From: Rotaria sordida
Taxonomy: Eukaryota; Rotifera; Eurotatoria; Philodinida; Philodinidae
DNA: 64,000 nt
Direction: 5' to 3'
Assembly: GCA_905250125.1 (NCBI GenBank)
Contig: CAJNOL010000212.1
Location: forward strand, 1-64,000
Shown in pieces: positions 10,512 to 22,044 of this stretch (position 1 is its first letter; each line of letters starts with the position of its first letter). A model generated the notes under the pieces. That model did no database searches and had not been told where the DNA came from. It worked only from the letters and a program-made list of their open reading frames with translations. A program made the translations under genes and the position numbers.

Positions 10512-13500
10512 GTAATGTAACTTGAAAAGTTCGAATTTGCATAGGATTAAGTGTTACTACTGTACTCTTTAATGAATTCGAATCTAAAATATTATAAACA
10601 AATGAATTAATTTACTATGACAAAAAAAAATGATTTTTCCTACCTGTTGATTTTGAATAAGATGATTCATTATCGATTGTTTGCCAAACAAGTCGTTTCA
10701 TATCATTCAATGGTAAATTACCTCCAAGTGTTAATTCAAGTAAATAAATTATTTTACCTAAATTACGAAACAAACTCTGTAAATCGACTTCAACTGATTT
10801 GGAATAAGTGTCATCTTCATTAAATTCAAAATAGTGTTCAATTCGTATAAGAAATACTTTTGATGTCAATTGATCAAAAGTCAATAAATGAACATTATAT
10901 GGCATTGATTCAGTCAAAGCGGACCATGTTTGACGAAAACTATTTGAATAATTATCATAAGATAAATTTGGTAATGCATAAGTACTAATCGAATTCATAT
11001 AAAGATGTTGAGCAATAGGACGATGATAAAGAGCACTATATTCCGGTGGTTCAACAATGAGAAAATGTTTACCACATATTACAAGACCTTTATCATAAGC
11101 TGTTTCATTCATTGGTTCACCAACACCTTGTGAATCATCATAGAGTGTACGACGATGAATCATAAGTTCAACAGAACCATCATGCATACTTGAACCACCT
11201 TCCGATCGATCTAAACCAAGCGAACAAAAAATATGATTAAAAAAAAGTTGTAAAATAAAATTTTATTTATACCTGTAAGTATAGTTATTTGTCGTTTATT
11301 ATCTTTAATCCAAATACGACTAGCAATAGGATAATAATTTCCACTAACATTTTCATATACTGTATAATTCCATGTTGATCGATAATCTCTTTTACGTTCT
11401 AATACTTCACGTCCATTAGCATCCGTATAAAAAAGTCCATTACTTTGAATATCTGTATCATAACGCATAATTATTTCTTTACCAATATTATCTTCAATTG
11501 GTATCGGTCCAACAATCCATTCAATTTCAGCTATTCTTGCACCATCATAGAGTTTTATTTCTTGACTAGCCCAATTATTATATATAATCAATGCTTTTTG
11601 CACTTGATTTGTATAAGTACATGTTCTAATAAAAATTAAATTAAATTATTATGACTGAAAAATTTGTCAAACTTTATTTTATACTGACATATTACGTGAA
11701 TTGCTTACAGGCAATGTATTAGATGTTAATGGTCGGAAGAAATAAGCACCTGATGCTTGAAATTCTGGACTAGAATTATTACCCGGAAAACCTAATATAA
11801 GAAAAATATCATGAAAGAATAATAATACATTAAACTAATAATTATTAATATTTACTTGTATACCAATATAAACCTTGAGCAGAAAATAACACAGTAAAAT
11901 TTCTATTTTGATTAGTAATATTATTTAAATTGCCTTGATCATCAAATTCAATTCGAAGATGCTACATAAAATTAAAATAAAAAACAAAATATAACATTTA
12001 TTTTTCAATCATGTATTACTTGATTTTGAAGTATACATGCTTCATTATGTGTTACTTTTATTGTAGATTTTTTCTCTATCGTAATGTCAGCTAATGAAAA
12101 TAAATCATAGATTAAACTGAATAATTGTTATTTTTTTATTTTTTTTTACTTTTAACTTGAAAATAATAAGTATTAAAACCAAGAGCAGGTATAGGTGCTC
12201 GAAATAATAATTCATATTGAGCAGAACTTGTTCGACCAGGAATATTTTTCATTGGCGTAGATATTGGAATAAGCTAAATAATTAAAACAAACAAATAATA
12301 CTGAAAGTAGAAACGAAATTGTTCAATAAAAATTTACTTCAGCTACAATAAATTCACCAGTTGGATTTCGTATCGTATAATTCTTTGTTACTGGTACACG
12401 AATCATATCCTCAATGGGTTGAATAGTTGGATTCCAGATTGTTAATGTAAACTATTGAATATATTCCATTGACAGATGATGTTAACAAAAAAAACCTATG
12501 TTTTCACTTACACTATCTTGTCCTTCAATGGGTAAACATTCACTAATATTTGAAAAATGACAGAGAAATTGAGTTGGTACTGGTAATGATTGATTTTCTT
12601 TCGATAATAATTTTTTATAAGCTTCATTAATAACATACTAGAATAAAGAAAAAAAAAACACCTCATCATCAATTGCTATATATCAATTTTCTTACAATAA
12701 CTGAATCAATGCCTTCTGATAAACGTTGAGCATAGTCATTAGCAACATGTTGTTTTTCTGTTCCAGAAACTGCATCATGATGTTGAACAATACCCATTGC
12801 TTCATCTATACATGTATATTTATATTTTTTTTTCATTACATAAAAAAAATCTGTTCTTTTTTTCTTCTATTTATACTTAGAGGAAAAATTGCTTGGCGTA
12901 ATGTACTATTGGAAAATGCATTAAGTTGTCTTGTTACTTGAAGAATATTATTTGAATAACGTTCATATCTTTTCAATGCCGGTCTTGAAGTAAAATATCC
13001 AGTCCAAAGACCATGTTGACTAAAGGAAATTGGAAAGAAATCATCTGTCTTCGTTGTCCATGTTTGATTGGCTTTATTTAATGCATATAAATAACAGGTC
13101 GGAGTAGAATAGAATAGATTAACATCGCTACCATTCGCTTGCTAAATACAGAATATTCCAATAGCCCGAACGAAAAAAAAAACCGTGGATAGCTCTTCAG
13201 CAATTCAAGGTATTTAAGTATTTTTTTTACAATTTGATCGCATATTCATTATAGTTTCGAGATAAAATATCTGCATCTAAGAAAGTTAGAATCAAAATAG
13301 TTTTACTCATGGTCAAATTTGAATAAGCCAGTATTGTAAAGTGATAACTACAAATTGAATTTAGAAAAAGCACGCTAACTAAATATTGCAGTGATTTTGT
13401 GCGATCAGTACTGGCACAAATCGATGATAGTAGAGTAATTATTGAACAAAAAGGTCAGTGACACGTGTAAAAACGAGCCAGGATCAAATGTTCGGTCTAT

Positions 13501-15101
13501 GTAACTTTTCTTTGTAGGAGCGTTTCCAAGTTGTGATATGATTTTCGACAGTACTAGTTTCATAAAATTGCTCAAATGTAGTTCCAATACAGGATTTAAT
13601 TAGCGTGTTTTTACTGAATTCGACTTGTAGTTTTCGTTTTACTATAGTAATTGATTGGAGTTTGACTATCAGTAAAATTATTTTAATTCTGACTTCTGTA
13701 GACATGGAGCTATTCATGTTTTTTTTTGTCGTTCAAATTTTTGGAGCATTCTGTAGAGTGCAACATATTCTGATATACATCTATGTATTTATAATTACCT
13801 GAGCATTGACATATTTAATTAATTTTTCTAAATTTTTAAACCATTCATTCGCATTCTCATAATGAAAGTCACTACCCATTGTCATCATTATATGATTTGT
13901 TGTATAACTACGAGCCTAAAAATTACATATACAAATAATTATCAATTTAATGTATATTATTCTCAACTTGAATATGTGCTGCATCGATAAATGCTTGGAC
14001 TCTTTCAGGTACATTATAATCATACAAGTGTGGATCATCCTATGTATGAGAAAGCTAAATTTTATTGGAGAAAATATAAATGATAAGTTCACTTTAATAG
14101 GTTCATCACTACAACGATAATCGAAACAAAATGATTGTGGGGCAGTATAAACTCTTGGTAATATACCAGTAAAAAGCCAACTTTGTGCACCTAAATTAGC
14201 ACTTCCTTTCCAAATCATTTCCATTCTTTTTGTTCTATTTCGTTCAGCATAATCTTGAAAATCGACTCGACCAAAAAATAATCCATCAAAACCCATCTAT
14301 AAATTATAATTCATTTGAAAAAAAAAAGGTTTTATTTTAATAAACTAACGTGTGCAAAGAGTGATGCCACTTCTCTTGAATGACCAAATGGATCAATTTG
14401 CCAGCCAAGTTTTGGTCGGCCACATTCTCCAAATTGATCACGTAAAAATTCAGCACCTAAACTATGTTGATCAATAATTGAACTATAATGCGTTACACCT
14501 TCGTCATTCATTGACCATCCACCAGAAATGAATTCAAGATGACCTATTTTAATGAATATTTTAATATTGATATTTAAATATGATTACATTTATTTACCTT
14601 CATTAACAAGTTTTCTTACTGTATTTTGCATATCTTCAGTTTGTTGCATCCACCAACGCCAGAAAAAGGCTATTTCAACATAAATAAAACGACGATCAGG
14701 ATTCTCAAGTAATGCTTGAATGACTGAATCAAGAATATATTGAACGGCAGCATGTTGAATATCATTACGAGCTAAAATAAAAACAAAAGAATTTTTAATT
14801 CGGTATAACAATAAAATTTTACTAACTGCCATAATAGTATTGATCTACGGTTTTCAACCAACCGACATCATCATGAGTGTGTGGAACGATATGAACATTC
14901 AATTTATCAGATTGACCTAAATTACATACCTAGAAATGGAGCATATGAATGTATAAATTGAACTTTTTTGTCTATTTTTTTTAGTTAAATGTTGCTTACA
15001 TCATAGCCACAAGTATTGACTGATTTGAATGGTGCTCCGAGACATCCTGAAATGAAGGCAGCAAATGCAATTGCAATTGCACAATGTATCACTGTGTACA
15101 T
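10507..15101 (-). CDS. MAN2B1: Lysosomal alpha-mannosidase (GH38), 18 exons, 993 aa
   Basis: All exons join in frame: 15000-15101, 14827-14929, 14598-14771, 14350-14543, 14093-14296, 13968-14039, 13799-13915, 12877-13141, 12696-12805, 12512-12637, 12338-12451, 12150-12273, 12020-12090, 11856-11961, 11689-11791, 11273-11625, 10644-11210, 10507-10583. The enzyme removes alpha-linked mannose from glycans in the lysosome. A signal peptide covers residues 1-22. 'PHTHDDVGW' (50-58) supplies zinc ligands His53/Asp55. 'WQIDPFGHS' (174-182) holds nucleophile Asp177. 'QHHDAVSGT' (418-426) supplies a third zinc ligand. 'DRSEGGSS' opens the C-terminal sandwich near 780, and the end ([13 protein letters not shown]) is typical. 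Length matches animal homologues (about 1000 aa). Introns are 45-70 nt except 13142-13798, which is a foldback element. All key residues are present, so it should be active. Confidence 0.95.
13146..13782. mobile_element. Foldback element filling a mannosidase intron
   Basis: The intron 13142-13798 is ten times longer than its neighbours. Its two halves are imperfect inverted copies: gttagaatcaaaatagttttact against the reverse complement of agtaaaattattttaattctgac, and aaagcacgctaactaaat against atttaattagcgtgttttt. The outer blocks (cagaatatt, aacgaaaaaaaaa) also pair. The arms almost reach the splice sites, so the intron is essentially the element. No coding capacity; the minus-strand and plus-strand frames inside are mirror shadows. 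Confidence 0.7.
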
Positions 15102-17220
15102 TTTTTATTTTTCAATATAAAATACCAAATTAAGCAACACTAATAATGACCGACAAGCAATATGATATAAGATTTATCTAAAATAGCAAGATATAAATAT
15201 CAAGATGTATGAGATCTCACCACAAGACTAGATATATTTTGCGCCTTCGATAAAAATGAGAAAAGAAAGATAACAAGATGTTGCTTGAAAATGTTACTAC
15301 TTTCACTGCAGCTTTTATTTGTGAAGAGGTTATGATGATAAAAAGGTGTGTTGCAAACAGCTGCTTACTTGTCTTGAGACAAGAAGGCATGAATACCTAT
15401 AGCTGCTTTGATTTTTACTTATATGAGATGTTTTATAATTAAATATATCTTATAAATAAAAAATCAAAACAACCATAGATATTCGTGCTCATGAAAAATG
15501 ACATATTCTAGTTGCAGATAAAAAATACAGTCCAGAATGATTATTCGTGGGTGCCTGCAACTTTTACAGATACTCAAATAGATGTTACTCTGAATCAGTG
15601 AAATATTAAAAATAGAAACTATATGTAAGCAGAATCATTTAATTTTTAATTGGATAATCAAACATGTTAACTTGAGGTTTTCATATTTCAGTGGTTATAG
15701 ATATAAAACTGAATATTCAATAAATGATTATGTTTTTTTAATCTTTTAGTTTTAGCAATAGTGTGATACATTGAATAAGATATCAAAAACTTTTGAATGG
15801 GATAATCATTCTATGAATTACATTGTAGTCAATTTTAAAAAATATATACTGTGCTTTTGGTATATTTTCCGTTGTTTCTTCTAGTATTTGTGAAATTGAT
15901 ATATATGTTTTGCAGAACAATAGTCCGTGGAAATTTTTCAGCTCCCACTTACTAGCAACTGGAACAATAGGACAAATGACAATGGTTGATAATCACCCAT
16001 TAAAATTCCTGAGTAAGTGAAACGAATGTTGATCCTGAAGTGAGATGAGTAGTTAAGCTATGAAAGCAGTTCAATGCAGAAATGAAATTGTTCACCAACT
16101 GACGATGGTATTATTCTACAAAGAAAGTTTTGCAAAAGATAAATGGTCATATTGTTGTTATATGTAAGCGATATTGTTAGATCATTAACTTTTTCTTACC
16201 AGACAAACTATCCTCAACGCACTAAAAATAGAATGTGTCGGGTTCATGTGTCACAAGCTCTACTACAATACTATGTTGCGAATCGAATATATCGTATTTT
16301 AAATGTTTCATGATTTGTTTTACCTGTTCAACTATATATATAATCAATAAAGTTGAATATACTGTATTTCTGCATTTTTGAAGGTCTTTTTTTCTGACAA
16401 ATTTTCTTGAACAGTCACTGATTGAGCATATATCGCACGTTCGATGATCGAGAATGAATTACCTGAAAGCGTTTCAAACGAGATCTAATCGACTCAACAG
16501 GACCGAATTTCACGATCACATTCTCTTATGATCAAGGAATAGGTTTGGCTTATTGGAGTTAAACCGGAAATCATTGGTTGGTTTTGTATGAAAAATATTA
16601 AAAAGAATGAAAAACAAATTCGAACTGCAAGCTCAGTATGTCTTAAATACATCTCAGAAAATGTATCGTACGTTCGTTTGCAAAAAAATTTATAGCACTA
16701 TGTCAAAACAAAAGTTATATTACCGCACATTAAGGGTTTCATATTCAGGTACCAAACTTTCTTAGGCTCTGCAAAAGAAAAATCAGTTCGTACTCTACGT
16801 ACCAAACTTGTTCAGATTTATGGAAATTCGAGAGTTTTCGTCTTTTTGCTACGAAAGTTTTTGTCGGTTTACAAGACGAAAAAGTTTCGCATTTTCTCTG
16901 ACGAAACTCTGAATCACTTTGTAGAGAAAAAAATGACTCTATTTGAGTTGTGCTGATGTTTCGATCATGTCACTCAATGATAAAATAAAAAGTTTCATAA
17001 TTTATCAACAATATCCTTTTCAGCTTCATAGAATTAAAAGAGGCTTTCACTATTATATTACTTTCGTTTTTGTGTCCTATGAGAAAAGACGATGGTTGCG
17101 TATATTTTCTACGAAATTCTCCTGCGCAGGCCGTAGCTATCAAAGGTTTTTTTCTAAACTTCTTTTACATGAGCGCCATGGCGAAACTATTTCATATGGA
17201 ACATTCTTCCTTGGCAACAT
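15102..17220. other. Intergenic stretch upstream of the mannosidase gene, no gene seen
   Basis: It contains the presumed mannosidase promoter next to 15101 (no clear TATA box chosen). The word 'tacgtaccaaactt' is partly repeated near 16.75 and 16.80 kb. I could not support any spliced gene here. Confidence 0.4.
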
Positions 17221-17262
17221 ATATGCAAATAATATTTGACGCGTCAAATATCATTTGCATAT
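17221..17262. promoter_or_regulatory. 42-bp near-perfect palindrome with two octamer motifs
   Basis: The half 'atatgcaaataatatttgac' + g is mirrored by 'cgtcaaatatcatttgcat' + at, with 20 of 21 pairs matching and no spacer; the centre is TGACGCGTCA. Each half contains ATGCAAAT, the consensus octamer bound by POU-domain factors in animals. Whether it is a regulatory site, a cruciform-prone sequence or a relic of an element cannot be decided from sequence alone. Confidence 0.45.
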
Positions 17263-18527
17263 TTCATAGTTAAAATAATACTTCCGATTATCCATCACTA
17301 TCATTATCAACTATATCAGTCGAGTCAGTATGATTCGAAGTCATTACATTCAAATCCATTGTGTCAACGTATTAGGCAACGAGAGCTGATCTTATTATCT
17401 CTGTTTTTCACCATTCTTCGCTCGTCTCTATATTACATAGTTCAACGTATCTCTTGGATTTTGATCTTATAAAGCGTATATGTCATCAAAAATAATAGAA
17501 AACCTCGTTTATTTTCCTGGTAAAAGTCAAACAAACTCAGTTTGAACTTTATGAAATCAATATGCGAAGATTATTATGTTAACTTAATGGAACTTTCTAA
17601 GTTTATGCTAAGGTTTCATCACATTTACCCAGTTTTACTATACCTCGAGTTTTGTTGCTCTATATACATCGTTCGATACTGTACTCTAAAAAAATCGTTT
17701 TTTTATAGGAAACCTGAAAAGATTTTTGTATCAAAACTCTTGTGGATCACTGTAATAGAGGTTTCGTAGAAAGGTTTTCATATTGATCCTTACATCTATA
17801 CCATGCAATCTTTCTACTTATATTTACAATCCATCATCCATATGGTATATAGTAGTAAAATTGCAATGTGATTCAATTCTATCTCGTGACGTTCAAGACA
17901 TGATTTTAAGCAATATTTTTAACAACATAACTGTTTATTTATTTATTTAATCACAAAGAATATTGTTTTGTTTATTTTACTGATAAATAATTAAAAAAGG
18001 AAAATTTATACACTATTAGCTATATTCGTAATAATTGTTATTTATTAGTTAATCCTATGTTCGCTTGATCTGTATGCAAAAAAAAATGGATTTGAAAAAA
18101 ATAAGATTCATCAGTTTCAAAACGAAAAACAAGTTCTTAAAAAGAGTTATTTCCGACCGTTATCTAATGAATAATTATTCTGTCATGATTATTATCAGTT
18201 TTTGCGGATAGTTGGTAAATCAATAGGTTTTTTCCCTTGACGTCAAGCCATATTACACTTTTTTCCAATTTAAGAGTATCATTTGATTGCGTAAGTATGA
18301 GTAAAAGCAAACATGCTGATAACAATATCAGTATCACTATTAAAGAACAAGAATCTTCATCTTATAGAGATCTTACACAGGCAAACGACACGCGGTGTGA
18401 AGGCAACACTAAGATAAGGAAAGTCCAACAAAATATTCGTATACACTTAATATACGCATAATAAAAGTTTTCTTTTAACAAATCTTGATTATTAGTCTCA
18501 AACGTTCTTCTCCAGCAACAAAGCACA
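17263..18527. other. AT-rich stretch, no gene seen
   Basis: Several 60-80 codon frames occur but none has codon use, splice sites or similarity that I can support. It lies upstream of the RING/TRAF gene that starts at 18528 or 18555. Confidence 0.4.
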
Positions 18528-19019
18528 ATGACATCCAAGCATCCATATGTATACATGGCCGATCAACAAATCAATCCTTTACTTATTTGTTCTATATGTC
18601 AAAATCCATTTGTAGATCCAGTCACAAGTGAAGATCATAGACGAGGTTGTCGAGATTGTTTCACGAAATATTTATCATCTCAATCGGTGACAGTAACTCC
18701 AATTCAAGAATGGATTGTACTAGAAATGCTCAATAGTCTTCTTGTAGAATGTACCAAATGTAACGAAAACAAAATCCGACGAGGTGATCTAAAACGACAT
18801 GAAGAAAAGTCATGTAGACGAGCCCTTGTACTTTGTAAAGCTGCCGATATAAAATGTCCATGGCAAGGTGTACGTGAAGAATTAGATACACATGTGAAAC
18901 AATGCGTTTTTGAACCATTAAGACCAGTACTGGCTGAAATAATTATGGAAAATAAACAACTTAAAGAAAAAATAGATCGATTAGAAATATTAATTAAAAA
19001 ATTTACCGAAAGGAATTAA
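18528..19019 (+). CDS. TRAF-type zinc-finger protein with degenerate RING (163 aa)
   Basis: Single exon from ATG 18528; the second ATG at 18555 (MADQQINPLL) fits better the start of the related gene at 31010. The N-terminal RING keeps CSIC (21-24), His37, Cys41 and Cys44. It has Glu35 where the third Cys should be and no final C-x2-C (VTVTP instead of CPVC). Two TRAF-type CCHC fingers follow, with ligands in 'VECTKC', RHEEKSC and 'CKAADIKCPW'...H...C, then FEPLRPVL and a short coiled coil ending at TAA 19019. RING proteins of this type are usually E3 ubiquitin ligases. With three of eight zinc ligands gone, this one probably does not bind an E2 normally. It lacks the RRM half found in the relative at 29327-31010. 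Confidence 0.75.
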   Translation: MTSKHPYVYMADQQINPLLICSICQNPFVDPVTSEDHRRGCRDCFTKYLSSQSVTVTPIQEWIVLEMLNSLLVECTKCNENKIRRGDLKRHEEKSCRRALVLCKAADIKCPWQGVREELDTHVKQCVFEPLRPVLAEIIMENKQLKEKIDRLEILIKKFTERN

Positions 19020-19174
19020 ATGATAACTGAACATTTTCAAAAAAAATTATTATTGTAAAAATTTTGTAAGAATGAATAAAATGAATAAATAGAAAAGACA
19101 AATGCTGTTATTGTCTATAAATAATGATTTTTATGTTTTAAACTTTTCTATACATTATCTTAATCAAAAATTGA

Positions 19175-19427
19175 TTAACCCTTTAGGGACGATTGGCCCC
19201 CTAAGGGGCCATGGTGATTCTCTAGCATTTCAAAACACACAGATTTCTATATGAGATTAGTTTTCGTGAAAGCATTTATCAGAGAGTTTTTTGGTATAAT
19301 TTGGATTGTAATTAGGTTATTTTATTCAGATATCCAGTAATGGATAATAAGTTCTTTTAGAATATAGAAATGTTGATTGATTTATGATGAAATATACAGA
19401 AAAAAAAACCTGTTCCCAAAGGGTTAA
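19175..19427. mobile_element. piggyBac-type MITE with TTAA target duplication
   Basis: The element 19179-19423 (245 bp) is flanked by TTAA at 19175-19178 and 19424-19427. Its ends are CCCTTTAGGGAC and, inverted, CCCTTTGGGAAC. TTAA duplication with CCCTTT ends is the signature of the piggyBac superfamily. No coding sequence. The larger piggyBac copy at 40176-42673 also starts CCCTTT. Confidence 0.7.
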
Positions 19428-19580
19428 TATTTGTATCATTCTCAATTTATGCCAATTATTATAGAATATATAATACTTTTTGAATTGAAGACCAATATGT
19501 TGAATATGATAGAATAATGTAATCATCTAATGAGAGAAAACAAAAAAATGTTGTCATTTTTTATTCTGATCGCTTTGAAC

Positions 19581-20053
19581 TAACGAGGAAACCGTTCGAA
19601 GTGATGCGTCGCTTTTGGTCTCGTATTTTGTCCATAAGTAGTAAACCTGTAGACTAGAAAAAGTTCAACACGATATAAGCCCATACTGTGATTGGGATGC
19701 GATAGAGAAGTTTTACTGAAATCTTCCTGTCACTTTGTAAAAAAGAAATATTTTCGAACAATTCTACGTAGCATAATCGAAATAAGAATTTTTCAAAATA
19801 TTCACGTTTTACACAACACCTATAAAGAAGCGTCTATATTTTGAAAAACTTATATTTCGGTCATGCTACGTGGAATAGTTCTGAGTTTTTTTGGACAAGT
19901 TAATAGGAAGATTTCAGTGAACCTTCTCTACGACAGTTAAATCACAATATGTGCCCATATCATCTTAGATTTGTCCTAGTCTACAGTTCTGCTACCTATG
20001 GGTAAAATATAGCGCCAAAAGCGACGAATCACTTTGGACGATTATCTCGTAAG
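19581..20053. mobile_element. Foldback element with CTTACGAG-type ends
   Basis: The left end taacgaggaaaccg...'gtgatgcgtcgcttttgg' is matched by the right end 'ccaaaagcgacgaatcact'...ctcgtaag as reverse complement, with imperfect pairing through most of the 470 bp. Internal blocks 'gaatttttcaaaatattc' and 'gtctatattttgaaaaac' lie near the centre. No coding capacity. It shares its terminal word with the element at 24885-25513. Confidence 0.65.
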
Positions 20054-20460
20054 TTATTGATCGATATTGACCATTATAGGATTTTTGGTTTTTGAAAAAA
20101 CATCTATTGACGATCTAATAGTTTCAAGTAGTCAACTTGACTTTATGTTCGATTGAAAAAGTTTTTGACTTTCAGCTTTAATAAATAAACGTTTCAAGCT
20201 AGTCACCAAACACATCGAAATTTATCATCCTGCCAGATATTTTATAACAGAAAATAATGAACATATGAATATGCAGTAGGAATAACCATGTTTTGTTTTT
20301 CTTTCATTTTGTATGTACAATATTTGTTCAGACTATTATAACTTTATTGGAAGAAAAATGAAAATATGAAAGAAAAATATATGATAATATTTAAGTTGCT
20401 ATAATTAGTTGGTTACGAGAGATATAAGGTTGATTTATATGAAAAATAAGTTTATGTTTG
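20054..20460. other. AT-rich stretch, nothing recognised
   Basis: Lies between the foldback element and the 3' end of the ubiquitin-like gene. No frame or repeat supported. Confidence 0.4.
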
Positions 20461-22044
20461 TCAATACACGAACATTGAACCCCATTCATATACAACTAAA
20501 CCACTTTCTGATAAATTTTCAATATTAATAACTTTGTTAATTTCATTTTCCAAGTCGTCCACAGTTGAGATTTCATCATTATTAGTTCCAAATCCAAAGA
20601 TGAGAAAAGCACGCACTAATTGTTGAGGTAGTGGACGAATGGTTAGCGGAGCTGATTGTGAATATATTTGTGGAGAAAGAAAATGAAATATAACCTTTTC
20701 TTTTTCATGTTCAGGATCAGCTTCATCTAGTTGAGGAAGTACATATGTAATGAGATCCTATGAAAATAAAAAATTAAGATGAAAATGATCGTTTTCATTA
20801 AAGAACAACATATATATACTGACATCACGATCTTCAGAAGATAGAGCCATTTTTTTCAAAAGATGATTAAGTATTCGACCAAAATCCCGACGTGGAACAC
20901 ATAAATTTTCTTGTTGAATAAAATTGGACGATGAAGTAGTTGTGAAGGCTTCCCAAAATAACATTCGATATTCTTTCTCATCATCAATTAATGGATAAGG
21001 TCGATCGATCATATATGTATTCTTTTCATTTTCTTCAAAAATAATTTTTCCATCTGGATAGACATTCATATTATTCCATTGTACAAACCTTTTTCCATCT
21101 GTAATTGATGGTTTTGGATAAAGACTCGATAAAATCCACATATGTGGATCAAGTTCAACGGAAATATGAACATGATTAATGACTTGATTATTGATTGATT
21201 TTAATCGAATAACAGGTTTACGAAGTCTTAGAATGAGATGCAACGTACTTTCATTTGAAACCTTATAATCAGCTAATGTTCTATTGTCTTCGAGTTGCTT
21301 TCCATTTAAAATAAGCCATTGTTGGTCAGTTGGAATGCCCTCTTTCATTTGTACACGTTCCTTGATTATAGCAATCGTATCCATCTTGATACATACATTG
21401 ATAGTAATCATTCTACCAGTCAAAGTTTTAATAAAAACAACTTCTATCGGTAAAGATGATGATGGTTTTGGTTCTATACGAAAATGAGAACCATCATTTG
21501 CCTTTGTAAAAGAATGAGAGAGATCATATGAAACTTGTGCATTTTCTTCTGGCATAATGTGATGAGTATTAGCTTCTTCGGACTGAAGAAGTTCTAATTG
21601 AATCATTTTAGAAAAGATATCACCAATAGTAACACGATTATTAATGCTAAAAAAGATATTCAAATTATGTTTTATATTTTTGATAATAACAGAGTAGTTT
21701 TAATAAATTTCTTATAAAATATTGAAATGTTAAATTTTGTACATTATTATATTTGATGGATATCTTTCATCTAAGACAATTTTATCGAAATTATTTTTAG
21801 TAGTAATTCAATCTTTTAAGAAAAAAAAATATCAACCAACTCACTATGCATCATAATTCTTGTTCTTATGTATCAATGTAATGACAAATAATTCAGGTAT
21901 AGCTGATAAATCTTCGCATGAATCGTCTCGTACATTTCGTAGGTCGATTGTACATTTTGCAAGTTTGTCTGTATTTGTTTGAGCATCAAGTTTTTGCTGA
22001 AAAATTTCACCATTGTTAGTACCTACATCATCTGACAACGACAT
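20461..22044 (-). CDS. Ubiquitin-like domain protein, 3 exons, 439 aa
   Basis: Exons 21845-22044, 20824-21646 and 20461-20757 join in frame (donors gtgagt and gtcagt). Residues 134-209 are unmistakably ubiquitin-like ([42 protein letters not shown]). The terminal GG is replaced by KP and the chain continues, so this is a built-in domain, not a processed modifier. The C-terminal half has a tryptophan-rich segment ([30 protein letters not shown]). The last exon carries TYVLPQLD...[20 protein letters not shown] associate this 'LFWEA ... YWLP ... P-x-x-Y-x-x-AAPL' module with ubiquitin-like proteins of basidiomycete fungi. A fungal origin is possible, since bdelloids carry many acquired genes. 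Function unknown. Confidence 0.8.

Noticed and set aside
10617-10823. Plus-strand frames over the mannosidase gene (also 11445-11639, 12726-12941)
   Set aside because: Antisense shadows of verified exons and introns.
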